Translations under genes and position numbers: made by a program
Shown here: positions 20,931-31,524 of the stretch, piece after piece
Position numbering within the stretch: position 1 is the stretch's first letter
Layout of the letters: each line of letters begins with the position of its first letter
The notes under the pieces: model-generated
The model's input: the letters and a program-made list of their open reading frames with translations, nothing else
What the model was told of the DNA's origin: nothing
Databases searched by the model: none
DNA from: Symsagittifera roscoffensis
Taxonomy: Eukaryota > Xenacoelomorpha > Acoela > Convolutidae
Length of the DNA stretch: 64,000 nucleotides
Assembly: GCF_963678635.1 (NCBI RefSeq)
Contig: NC_087065.1
Span: 68,760,956 to 68,824,955 of the forward strand
Reading direction: 5' to 3'

Positions 20931-22250
20931 TCAAGAATCGCCACTCTGATCCTGGATATACTTGTTCGCTGCTTTGGATGTTCCACGATGAGGACTGGGC
21001 TTCCCAACTCCTTGAATGGCCTGTAATTGACTGGCCCCCGGGTTGACTTCTTGGGAATCCCAGTCAAGTCCGCCGTCTCCAGGGTTTTTGTCTCGAGAAA
21101 AGTGCGCTTCAAGGGCCTTAAAACAAATCACGGAGTAGTGATCGCTCAGGTCCTCATGCGTCAGACTTTTGAGTCCCAAGACCTCCATTAGCTCCTGCCT
21201 GCAGGCTAGATCCTCGAGGTCCAAATCTTTCACTCGCTCCAGGTACCTGGGTTTGCTCGCTCCTCCAGGGCCTCCTACCGGTGATCTGGCTTTCTTGTTG
21301 TCCAGCACCACTACCGATGACACCGCCGAGCTCTGTGGTGTTAAGGAGTCCATCTCGTCCCTCTCCCTGGATGTCGAACCCAGCTGCCTGCTTCTGCTAC
21401 TCCTCGAACTTCCTCTAGAATTGACTCTCCTTCCCAAGCGGTCAGCCACTGGCCTAACCGGGAAGAAGGAAGGCCTCGGGGGTGGAACATAGGTGAATTG
21501 GCCCTTTTCTACTAGATCTGACTCTAGAAAATTGATGTGTCTCTGAAAGACACCATTCAGACACTCCGTGCCCTTGGGCTTATCAAAGTGGTTACCATCC
21601 GAAGATGAATTCTGTGGAAGGGAATCCTGCATCCTTCTCCCCAGGTCGAGCAGCTTCACGGGCAGGACACCTCTTTGCTGGACTTGCATGATTATTTCGT
21701 TGATGTGGCGCACCCTTTCAATCATGCTCATCGCGTTCTGATCTGCCATCATGTTAAAGGGGACTGTGCAAATTGTGAGCACCGTTAGGTCTAAGTAGAC
21801 CCTCAGCTCCTCAAGAATGCAGCTCACCTTGTCCTGCAACCTCACCATTTTCCGTGATTCGCCTCTAGAAACATCGTTGGTCCCCATCATTAGGGTGACC
21901 GTGTACACTTTTCCCATTTCCAGCAACTCTAGTGACGCCAACATCTGGGGCCTTGCTGCACCCGAGAAACTCAAGATGCCCACTTTCCAATGCGCCTGGA
22001 TCCTCGTCAGGACCCTGAAAAGACTGTCCCCAATGATCAAGTGGACTGTGCCCTCAGTTATTTTAGGCGGTGTGAAGTATTCAGCCAAAGATGCATCATT
22101 GAAGGCATCTCTCCTCTCGCGTTGCGCCGCCGTCCAATCATTCCGGTTGAGTCGGTGATATGCGCCACCGGTGTTTTTCTTGTAGTTTGCGATGATGACA
22201 CTCCTCACTGGGTGTTCCCTCCAGGTGAGTGGCTCAGCCTCCCTTGCCAA
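20931..22250 (-). CDS. SGNH/GDSL-type hydrolase ORF, 439 codons
   Basis: One of the longest intact frames in the window. All SGNH catalytic blocks are present: block I IIGDSLF with nucleophile Ser76, block II SFSGA with Gly98, block III MMGTNDVS with Gly123 and Asn125, and block V SDGNHF with Asp218 and His221. The family cleaves ester bonds; the substrate here is unknown. The first 65 residues are polar; after the hydrolase domain (about 66-245) comes a Pro-rich linker, an Arg/Ser-rich stretch (about 265-295) and a charged tail. SGNH esterase domains are known in the first ORF of some CR1-like LINEs and in some other retroelements; here the ORF lies downstream of a gypsy-type integrase. It has not accumulated stops, unlike pol, so it may be younger or selected. 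Confidence 0.75.
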   Translation of the reverse strand: MAREAEPLTWREHPVRSVIIANYKKNTGGAYHRLNRNDWTAAQRERRDAFNDASLAEYFTPPKITEGTVHLIIGDSLFRVLTRIQAHWKVGILSFSGAARPQMLASLELLEMGKVYTVTLMMGTNDVSRGESRKMVRLQDKVSCILEELRVYLDLTVLTICTVPFNMMADQNAMSMIERVRHINEIIMQVQQRGVLPVKLLDLGRRMQDSLPQNSSSDGNHFDKPKGTECLNGVFQRHINFLESDLVEKGQFTYVPPPRPSFFPVRPVADRLGRRVNSRGSSRSSRSRQLGSTSRERDEMDSLTPQSSAVSSVVVLDNKKARSPVGGPGGASKPRYLERVKDLDLEDLACRQELMEVLGLKSLTHEDLSDHYSVICFKALEAHFSRDKNPGDGGLDWDSQEVNPGASQLQAIQGVGKPSPHRGTSKAANKYIQDQSGDS

Positions 22251-22546
22251 TCTCTCGAGAGTCTTTGAGTGCAGACTTTCTTGAAGCTCATGAGACGTGA
22301 TGTCCCCATTCCAGTCTGACTGCCGCTGGTTGAGCTGGGTGTCAGACCCGGTAGCGCAATATCCATTAGTGGTCTGATCGGACTTGACTCCAGATTACTC
22401 AAGGAAGGGACGGGTTCCGGTGGCGTCCATGTGTCCAGGCCCTCATTCATATGCTCCTGGGCTACGCCGTCCATGTTGAAGCGACCACTTGACTTGGGGA
22501 CTTCATAAACTTCCATCCTGGAATCTGGTCTCGATCTCATTGTCAA
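22205..22546 (-). CDS. Upstream frame overlapping the SGNH ORF, 113 codons
   Basis: Pro/Ser-rich, low-complexity (WTPPEPVPSLSNLESSPIRP), ending within the start of the SGNH frame in another frame. It could be the disordered N-terminal part of the SGNH protein, separated by an indel, or translated separately. Weak call. Confidence 0.3.
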   Translation of the reverse strand: MTMRSRPDSRMEVYEVPKSSGRFNMDGVAQEHMNEGLDTWTPPEPVPSLSNLESSPIRPLMDIALPGLTPSSTSGSQTGMGTSRLMSFKKVCTQRLSRDWQGRLSHSPGGNTQ

Positions 22547-22633
22547 GGGCTCAGACTACGTCTTCATCTTCCTTTCTATGCCACTCGCAATTTCTTGTTG
22601 CATCCGCTGCAGCCGTTCAATTTCCACTTTTAT

Positions 22634-23131
22634 TTAGTCGCAATTCGCCACGCTTTCTTGCAACTTCTGGGCTTGCTCACGTTCAGCTTTCAACAAGTCC
22701 AGATCAAGAATCACTTTTTCCCGGTCAAGTTTTACTTGGTCCCTATCAAGATTTGCTGGGTCCCGTTCCAGATTAGCCTGGTCCCGTTCCCTCTGTGCCC
22801 TCTCCAGTTCACTTTTCAAGTTGCTGAGATCTGGATTTGATTTTTTCGTTTGTTTGGACCGTATCATCAAAAACTGCTTGCTAGTAACGGTTCCTGCCGG
22901 TGGTTTGGTAGGAAGGGAAAATTCCCCTGCACCGTATTCCGTTGTGTTATTCAAGCAGGGGTTTCTCGCCAGGTCCAACCCCCTCACACCTCCGTCAACG
23001 TTCCAGGGCAGCCATCTGGTTTGTTCTTGATTGGAAATCCCGTCCGAGGTGTAGCCCACCATCAACACAGCCTCGGTCGCTGACTCCCTGCACTCTCCTT
23101 GCGACTCCAGCTGCAGGATAGCATAAAGCAT
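22634..23131 (-). CDS. Coiled-coil ORF, 165 codons
   Basis: The C-terminal half is a near-perfect charged heptad-like series (SELERAQRERDQANLERD, then DRDQVKLDREKVILDLDLL), made of short repeats of the type LxRDxxxL and strongly predicted to form a coiled coil. The N-terminal half is polar (VGYTSDGISNQEQTRW). It precedes the SGNH ORF in transcription order. Coiled-coil regions are common in ORF1/Gag-type multimerising proteins, but no family match is claimed. Confidence 0.5.
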   Translation of the reverse strand: MLYAILQLESQGECRESATEAVLMVGYTSDGISNQEQTRWLPWNVDGGVRGLDLARNPCLNNTTEYGAGEFSLPTKPPAGTVTSKQFLMIRSKQTKKSNPDLSNLKSELERAQRERDQANLERDPANLDRDQVKLDREKVILDLDLLKAEREQAQKLQESVANCD

Positions 23132-23811
23132 TAACGCCAGCCTCTCTTGTGATAATTGAGATCCCTCAAGCGCTTGTATAGTTCATCGAGTGTGGATTTC
23201 TTAACTGCCGCTGGCACCGACTTCCAGAAACGATCTGCCATTGCATTGCTTTGTTTCCTTTTTCAAGACATCTCACGAAACACCTTGCTCAAGAAATACT
23301 TCACTCAAAAAATGTCTTTCCCAAGTTCAATAATAAAAAAATTCCTTCCCCATATTCAATACTCAAGAAATACCTTTCCCAGCGCCGATTGCGAATTGCT
23401 GATTGATGTTTTTGCTTCCGTTACTCGTGTATTTTCGATCCAAATATCGTTTTTGTGTTTATGATTCAAAACCAATCTGAGAAAAAAACTGAATTTTAGA
23501 CCAAGATGTTTTTGCTCATGGCCAGCCTAAACCTCCCACTTACTACCTTTAAAACACTATTTCAACCTCCACCTGAAGCTCAGGCGATGCTGAAGTAGTA
23601 CTTTTTGTGTAGATGTAGCATTTTTTCCGTTTCTGCAAAGACCACGTGCAGGATGGCGTATAGTTCCTTAGGGTTCAATCTGCCCCTGTTCGGATCGTAG
23701 ACCGCCATTGAAATTCTCTTATCCTTTTTTCAACCAGGAAGTCCCTCAGTCGTGTCAATGCCATTATCACATTCTCACGATCTATCACGTTTCTCTCACT
23801 GACTCTCGTCA

Positions 23812-24192
23812 TCAAAAAGCATAGGCATTAGCCAGGAACCTGTGAAACTGAAGGAGGAAGTGCAGCCATACCCCCAATCCTGTTCCCTGCCTGAACAGAA
23901 ACTCCACATTCTGCCACTCTCTCTTGAAGCCTGCTTCTAATCTGGTGTTGAAACTCATATCTGCGGTTATGCAGATTGCACTGGTCCTATCTGACAAGAT
24001 GAAGTCGCTGTCCGTGATCAGGATGTTTTCTGAAAACTCATTTGGACTCTTGAATTTGGTCTTGAAGTTACTTCCAATGGTAGGCTCGGCTTCTTCCTGA
24101 TACAGCTCCAGTCCGTTGGTCTCTCTCAATTCCCTGAGTTTCTTTATCATTAAATTTTTGGTGTGGGTAGCTCCTACCCTCACTCCCCGCAC
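23812..24192 (-). CDS. ORF segment of 126 codons between integrase tail and coiled-coil ORF
   Basis: Contains THTKNLMIKKLRELRETNG and an acidic stretch, then ENILITDSDFILSDRTSAIC. It is the first coding segment downstream of the tandem array on the same strand and is probably the continuation of the pol tail. The gap from 23131 to 23812 has short AT-rich stretches and only small frames. No known domain. Confidence 0.45.
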   Translation of the reverse strand: MRGVRVGATHTKNLMIKKLRELRETNGLELYQEEAEPTIGSNFKTKFKSPNEFSENILITDSDFILSDRTSAICITADMSFNTRLEAGFKREWQNVEFLFRQGTGLGVWLHFLLQFHRFLANAYAF

Positions 24193-24474
24193 AAAAATGG
24201 TCTCATTTTGTCAGGTGGTACGTCTAATGGTCGGTCTGTCGCCGTCCAACCAAACAACGAATTTCCTTCTTTCAGATGCTTCCCCGCTGATATGTCGACT
24301 TGTTGGATGCTTTGCGTTTCTTTGACCTCAACCTGCAGAACATGCATCCACTCTAATGTCCTCAGGTTTGTATTCTCCCTTCTTTCTATTTCGCTCTGTT
24401 CTAGGTCTACTTCTGTATCTGGTGAGGTGTGGTCCTCCTGCCACGAGTGCTCACAGTCGTTGATGATCTACCAC

Positions 24475-24725
24475 TATTCATCTGCTACCAGATCGCCCAC
24501 GTTCACCATTTCTTCACCTAGCTCGTCTGGCTGTTTTTTTGGCAATCAAAAAGTCGTCACCATATCTGTTATATCTCATGACTGTCTTCTTGTGCCCAAC
24601 CTTTCTTGTTTCCGTCGTCAGCTCATTCAACTCTTGTTGTCTCTTAACTGCTTCCTTCACTTATGCTTGAGGCGATGTCTTCTGTCTTTCATAGTCCGGG
24701 CGGGTAGAAGAACGTCAGGGGCATT

Positions 24726-24762
<37 letters not shown>

Positions 24763-27700
24763 CTCTCTCTCTCTCTGTCTGTTAACATCATGAAAGGACT
24801 GTCCTCGTTGCTGAGCGTTGCATGCTGTTGTACGCTCTAACCACTTGCGGCAGATATTTGTCCCAGGCCTCCATATACCTCGAGCAATATACCCTGAGCA
24901 TATTCACTAGTGTTCTATTTTGCCCATGACTGTCTTCTTGTTTCCGTCGCTCGCCCTGTTCCGCTCGCCCTGTGCTCAAGCGATAGAACCGACCCTGCTA
25001 GTGCACTTCCGTTATCATGAACAAGCCTCTTCTTTTCTATAGTGGCTTTTTCGTCCCTTTTGGACGTCTGCCACTCCTCATCTGCTACCAGATCGCCCAC
25101 GTTCACCATTTTTTTTTACCTAGCTCTTCTGGCTGTTTTTGTCAATCAAAAAGTCGTCGCCATATCTGTTATACCTCATGACTGTCTTCTTGCGCCCAAC
25201 CTTTCTTGTTTCCGTCGTTATGGGCAGTTCCGGTTCTGTCCATTTTGGCACCTCGTACTGCTCTGGTTCGTTCCAGTCCTCTTTTGCGAAAGATCTTTGG
25301 CCCGAACCCACTTCTATTTTTTCATTGTCGTCCATACTCATGCTCTCGTGGCCATCATTCTTCTCTCTGGTGCATTTCTCGTTCACCTCGCATGCTGGTT
25401 CTACCAGTAGATACTCGAGTCCTTCCATGCTCTGCGGTCTTCAGGTGATGGACGTGAGGTTTCAGATTTTCATAGTGCGCCGCTGGCCTCGTGGCCAAGC
25501 GATGGAACCGAACCTGCTGGTGCACTTCCGTTAACATGAACAGGCCTCTTCATTTCTATAGTAGTTTTTTTCGTCCCATTTGGAGGTATGACATTCTGAA
25601 ACAACCAGACGTATTGTCCCACAGCATATGGATTTGCCTGAAGTATTTTCTCATCATACTTCCTTCGCTGTCTCATCTGTGCTTGAGCTGTTTTTCTTCT
25701 GCACAGCTCATTCAACTCTTGTTGTCTCTTAACTGCTTCATCCACTTATGTTTGAGGCGAGTTCTACTGTCCTTCATAGTCCGGCTAGAAGAACGTCAGG
25801 GGCATTGCTCTCTCTCTCTCTCTGCCTGTTAACATCATGAAAGGACTGTCCTCGTTGCTGAGCGTTGCATGCTGTTGTACGCTCTAACCACTTGCGGCAG
25901 ATGTTTGTCCCATTCTTTCATATACCTCGAGCAATATACCCTGAGCATACTCACTAGTGTTCTGTTTTGCCCATGACTGTCTTCTCGTTTCCGTCGCTCG
26001 CCCTGTTCCGCTCGCCCTGTGCTCAAGCGATAGAACCGACCCTGCTAGTGCACTTCCGTTATCAAGAACAAGCCTCTTCTTTTCTATAGTGGCTTTTTCG
26101 TCCCTTTTGGAGGTCTGCCACTCCTCATCTGCTACCAGATCGCCCACGTTCACCATTTTTTTCACCTAGCTCTTCTGGCTGTTTTTTGTCAATCAAAAAG
26201 TCGTCGCCATATCCGTTATACCTCATGACTGTCTTCTTGCGCCCAACCTTTCTTGTTTCCGTCGTTATGGGCAGTTCCGGTTCTGTCCATTTTGACACCT
26301 CGTACTGTTATGGTTCGTTCCAGTCCTCTTTTGCGAAAGATCCTTGGCCCGAACCCACTTCTATTTTTTCATTGTCGTCCATACTCATGCTCTCGTGGCC
26401 ATCATTCTTCTCTCTGGTGCCTTTCTCGTTCACCTCGCGTGCTGGTTCTACCAGTAGATACTCGAGTCCTTCCATGCTCTGCGGTCTTCAGGTGATGGAC
26501 GTGAGGTTTCAGATTTTCATAGTGCGCCGCTGGCCTCGTGCTCAAGCGATGGAACCGACCCTGCTGGTGCAATACCGTTATCATGAACAGGCCTCTTCAT
26601 TTCTATAGTAGTTTTTTTCGTCCCATTTGGAGGTATGACATTCTGAAACAACCAGACGTATTGTCCCACAGCATATGGATTTGCCTGAAGTATTTTCTCA
26701 TCATACTTCCTTAGTTGTCTCATCTGTGCTTGAGCTGTTTTTCTTCTGCACAGAGAAGAAAAACAGCTCATTCAACTCTTGTTGTCTCTTAACTGCTTCA
26801 TTTACGTATGCTTGAGGCGATGTCTACTGTCCTTGATTGTTCGGCTAGAAGGACGTCAGGGGCATTGCTCTCTCTATGCCTGTTAACATCATGAAAGGAC
26901 TGTCCCCGTTGTTGAGCGTTGCGTGCTGTTGCACGCTGCAACCACTTACGGCAGATATTTGTCCCAGTCTTTCATATACCTCGAGCAATATACCCTGAGC
27001 ATATTCACTAGTGTTCTGTTTTGCCCATGACTGTCTTCTTGTTTCCGTCGCTCGCCCTGTTCCGCTCGCCATGTGCTCAAGCGATAGAACCGACCCTGCT
27101 AGTGCACTTCCGTTATCATGAACAAGCCTCTTCTTTTCTATAGTGGCTTTTTCGTCCCTTTTGGAGGTCTGCCACTCCTCATCTGCTACCAGATCGCCCA
27201 CGTTCACCATTTTTTTTCACCTAGCTCTTCTGGTTGTTTTTTGTCAATCAAAAAGTCGTCGCCATAACTGTTATACCTCATGACTGTCTTCTTGCGTCCA
27301 AACTTTCTTGTTTCCGTCGTTATGGGCAGTTCCGGTTCTGTCGATTTTGGCACCTCGTACTGCTCTGGTTCGTTCCAGTCCTCTTTTGCGAAAGATCCTT
27401 GGCCCGAACCCACTTCTATTTTTTCATTGTCGTCCATACTCATGCTCTCGTGGCCATCAATCTTCTCTCTGGTGCCTTTCTCGTTCACCTCGCATGCTGG
27501 TTCTACCAGTAGATACTCGAGTCCTTCCATGCTCTGCGGTCTTCAGGTGATGGACGTGAGGTTTCAGATTTTCATAGTGCGCCGCTGGCCTCGTGCTCAA
27601 GCGATGGAATCGACCCTGCTGGTGCATTTCCGTTATCATGAACAGTCCTTTTCATTTCTATAGTAGTTTTTTCGTCCTATTTGGAGGTATGACATTCTGA

Positions 27701-30115
27701 ATTAACCAGACGTATTGTCCCACAGCATATGGATTTGCCTGAAGTATTTTCTCTTAAAATTTCCTTCGCTGTCTCATCTGTGCTTGAGCTGTTTTTCTTC
27801 TGCACAGCTCATTCAACTCTTGTTGTCTCTTAACTGCTTCCTTCACGTATGCTTGAGGCAATGTCTACTGTCCTTCATAGTCCGGCTAGAAGAACGTCAG
27901 GGGCATTACTCTCTCTCTCTGCCTGTTAACATCATGAAAGGACTGTTCCCGTTGTTGAGCGTTGCGTGCTGTTGTACGCTCCAACCACTTACGGCAGATA
28001 TTTGTCCCAGTCTTTCATTTACCTCGAGCAATATACCCTGAGCATATTCACTAGTGTTCTGTTTGGCCCATGACTGTCTTCTCGTTTCCGTCGCTCGCCC
28101 TGTTCCGCTCGCCCTGTGCTCAAGCGATAGAACCGACCCTGCTAGTGCACTTCCGTTATCATGAACAAGCCTCTTCTTTTCTATAGTGGCTTTTTCGTCC
28201 CTTTTGGAGGTCTGCCACTCCTCCTCTGCTACCAGATCGCCCACGTTCACCATTTTTTTCACCTAGCTCTTCTGGCTGTTTTTTGTCAATCAAAAAGTCG
28301 TCGCCATATCTGTTATACCTCATGACTGTCTTCTTGCGCCCAACTTTCTTGTTTCCGTCGTTATGGGCAGTTCCGGTTCTGTCCATTTTGGCACCTCGTA
28401 CTGCTCTGGTTCGTTCCAGTCCTCTTTTGCGAAAGATCCTTGGCCCGAACCCACTTCTATTTTTTCATTGTCGTCCATACTCATGCTCTCGTGGCCATCA
28501 ATCTTCTCTCTGGTGCCTTTCTCGTTCACCTCGCATGCTGGTTCTACCAGTAGATACTCGAGTCCTTCCATGCTCTGCGGTCTTCAAGTGATGGAAGTGA
28601 GGTTTCAGATTTTCATAGTGCGCCGCTGGCCTCGTGCTCAAGCGATGGAATCGACCCTGCTGGTGCATTTCCGTTATCATGAACAGTCCTTTTCATTTCT
28701 ATAGTAGTTTTTTCGTCCTATTTGGAGGTATGACATTCTGAATTAACCAGACGTATTGTCCCACAGCATATGGATTTGCCTGAAGTATTTTCTCTTAAAA
28801 TTTCCTTCGTTGTCTCATCTGTGCTTGAGCTGTTTTTCTTCTGCACAGAGAAGAAAAACAGCTCATTCAACTCTGGTTGTCTCTTAACTGCTTCATTCAC
28901 GTATGCTTGAGGCGATGTCTACTGTCCTTCATAGTCCGGCTAGAAGAACGTCAGGGGCATTACTCTCTCTCTCTGCCTGTTAACATCATGAAAGGACTGT
29001 CCCCGTTGTTGAGCGTTGCGTGCTGTTGTACGCTCCAACCACTTACGGCAGACATTTGTCCCAGTCTTTCATATACCTCGAGCAATATACCCTGAGCATA
29101 TTCACTAGTGTTCTGTTTGGCCCATGACTGTCTTCTCGTTTCCGTCGCTCGCCCTGTTCCGCTCGCCCTGTGCTCAAGCGATAGAACCGACCATGCTAGT
29201 GCACTTCCGTTATCATGAACAAGCCTCTTCTTTTCTATAGTGGCTTTTTCGTCCCTTTTGGAGGTCTGCCACTCCTCCTCTGCTACCAGATCGCCCACGT
29301 TCACCATTTTTTTCACCTAGCTCTTCTGGCTGTTTTTTGTCAATCAAAAAGTCGTCGCCATATCTGTTATACCTCATGACTGTCTTCTTGCGCCCAACTT
29401 TCTTGTTTCCGTCGTTATGGGCAGTTCCGGTTCTGTCCATTTTGGCACCTCGTACTGCTCTGGTTCGTTCCAGTCCTCTTTTGCGAAAGATCCTTGTCCC
29501 GAACCCACCTCTATTTTTTCATTGTCGTCCATACTCATGCTCTCGTGGCCATCATTCTTCTCTCTGGTGCCTTTCTCGTTCACCTCGTATGCTGGTTCTA
29601 CCAGTAGATACTCGAGTCCTTCCATGCTCTGCAGTCTTCAGGTGATGAACGTGAGGTTTCAGATTTTCATAGTGCGCCGCTGGCCTCGTGCTCAAGCGAT
29701 GGAACCGATCCTGCTGGTGCACTTCCGTTATCATGAACAGGCCTCTTCATTTCTATAGTAGTTTTTTCGTCCCATTTGGAGGTATGACCTTCTGAAACAA
29801 CCAGACGTATTGTCCCACAGCAAATGGATTTGCCTGAAGTATTTTCTCATCATACTTCCTTCGTTGTCTCATCTGTGCTTGAGCTGTTTTTCTTCTGCAC
29901 AGAGAAGAAAAACAGCTCTTTCAACTCTTGTTGTCTCTTAACTGCTTCATTCACGTATGCTTGAGGCGATGTCTACTGTCCTTCATAGTCCGGCTAGAAG
30001 AACGTCAGGGGCATTGCTCTCTCTCTGCCTGTTAACATCATGAAAGGACTGTCCCCGTTGTTGAGCGTTGCGTGCTGTTGCACGCTCCAACCACTTACGG
30101 CAGATATTTGTCCCA
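24475..30115 (-). repeat. 1.05-kb tandem array of the integrase C-terminal region, about 5.5 copies
   Basis: The marker GTGCTCAAGCGATAGAACC occurs near 24974, 26021, 27075, 28118 and 29172, spacing 1043-1054 bases; a second marker (AAGCGATGGAA) near 25494, 26541, 27595, 28638 and 29690 gives the same period. On the minus strand each unit encodes the end of the integrase (KYDEKILQANPYAVGQYVW), a segment with AHYENLKPHVHHL, an acidic tail (EYLLVEPACEVNEK, WNEPEQYEVPK) and MVNVGDLVADEEWQTSKRDE, then jumps back to the integrase. Each unit is broken by several frameshifts. The leftmost unit has an internal deletion (near 24617). Confidence 0.9.
24727..24780. repeat. (CT)n microsatellite
   Basis: About 26 CT dinucleotides with two interruptions, inside the leftmost array unit. 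The same position in the other units carries far fewer CTs (for example near 25808, 26870, 27908, 28962, 30017), so it expanded independently in this unit. Confidence 0.95.
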
Positions 30116-30628
30116 GTCTTTCATATACCTCGAGCAAAATACCCTGAGCATATTCACTAGTGTTCTGTTTTGCCTCTCTACGAGTCCATTCGTCTGTAGA
30201 TGGTAGGTCGTCGAATGTGCTTGTTCAATGTGGGATCTTCTCATGAGTTCTTTTGTCAGGTCCCCAAAGAAGGTTTTCCCATTATCAGATTGGAAGGTCA
30301 TCGGACAACCATACCGTGATATCCAGTGCGTTATCAAGTGGTGGCAAATTTCCTCAGCCAAGGCTGTCTGACATGGTACCGCTTCCGCCAGTTTCGTAAA
30401 GTGATCAATGATTACCAGTATCTGGTTATACCCCGAATCGGTCATGCAGATCTGTTGGCGGTCTATCTGCGGATTTTCGTTGAATTCTAAGCTTTCCACG
30501 GATTTGAGAGGGGATTTCATTTTTCTGGGTTCCTTTAATTGCAAACACGACAAACACGCGCTCATACATCTTTCACAAGCCTTCCTCAACCCTGGCCAAT
30601 CAAACCGGTGTAAATTTCTGTGTTGCAC
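30095..30628 (-). pseudogene. Ty3/gypsy integrase core
   Basis: A 177-codon frame that starts in the zinc-binding N-terminal domain (CERCMSACLSC) and covers the catalytic core. The catalytic residues are legible: the first Asp in NPQID just before MTDSGYNQILVIIDHF, the second in FQSDNGKTF, and the Glu in TNGLVERQN, with exactly 35 residues between the second Asp and Glu, as in retroviral-type integrases. The frame ends where the tandem array begins, and the rest of the protein is in the amplified units. The core looks intact, but the protein as a whole is not. Confidence 0.85.
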
Positions 30629-31079
30629 TTTATCTATCCCCTAATTTTCCATCTGATCGTGCGATCTGAACAACACCTCTGTTTGATATAGCTGTGGTAA
30701 AATGATGAGATTATGTTTGTTTAGTATCTTCTCATCCTCTTCTCCTGCAAGCCACCACTCCATCAGCTGTGTGGTAGAGTAAGTCTTTCATTATTTGTAG
30801 AGCTGGCTCAAGATCTTATAGCTATCCTCTTCCAGGTCTCTTTTCTCTTTCACTCCCGTCCGGACCCATTTGGAGAGGTTTCTTGTCATTTTGTCATTTT
30901 TCTGCGCCCGCATCAGATCCAATATACTTTACCTCGCTTTGAAGTGCTCCTTCAGTGCCATCATTTATCCGTTCAGTTCTCCTGCAATATGGATGTGGTC
31001 CTTAAGCTTGACGCATACTATCCTTCTCAAGACCTCCCTTTCGCCCTCCGCTCCAGATTCGTCCTGATCAGCCAGTTTC

Positions 31080-31481
31080 TCAAGCAATCTCATCAAATCC
31101 TGCCCTAGCGTCGCCTTTCTTGTTTCCACTTCGTCCAGGTCGTAACCTTTTGCATTCAGCGTCTCCCTGGCTATCTTTGACTATCTTTGAGCATGATTTT
31201 TTTGGCCTCCCGGATTTTCTCTTCAGAATTGCTTTTTCCTGATGCTCAGTGGGTAATTCTGGATGGTCTTCTATCGGTTTGCCCGACTTGTCGAGAAATC
31301 GCGTGAGCGGTAGGCTATCATGCGTCTCCCTATCAAAAAAAGAGAAGCCATCTCTTATCTCCGGCCTATCGGCCTCCCTCTGCTCCTGCCTCTCGTAGAA
31401 TTCCGTTTTCTCATTCAAACTGTCGGCATTTTGGTGTTTGCCCCTCATTCTATGTTCAATGATCATATTGTAACCATCCAA
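31080..31481 (-). pseudogene. RNase H end and linker to integrase
   Basis: Begins with YNMIIEHRMRGKHQNADSL, the typical final part of a gypsy RNase H/connection region, followed by a charged linker (SLPLTRFLDKSGKPIED) and a stretch made unreadable by an indel near 31185, where the sequence CTATCTTTGA is duplicated. It connects the RT/RNase H segment to the integrase at 30628. Confidence 0.65.
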
Positions 31482-31524
31482 CCGAACTATCCATCTTCCG
31501 ATGTAGCTCTGAGTACGTTTTCAG

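Noticed and set aside
24163-24840. Plus-strand open frame of 225 codons ending in a Ser-Leu repeat
   Set aside because: It is antisense to the conserved minus-strand pol tail, and its length comes from the CT microsatellite (SLSLSL); the same antisense frame recurs only because the unit is tandemly duplicated.
25139-28704. Recurrent plus-strand frames of 110-140 codons rich in Ser and Phe
   Set aside because: They occur once per 1.05-kb array unit, opposite the acidic pol tail, and carry no domain. Codon preservation follows from DNA duplication.
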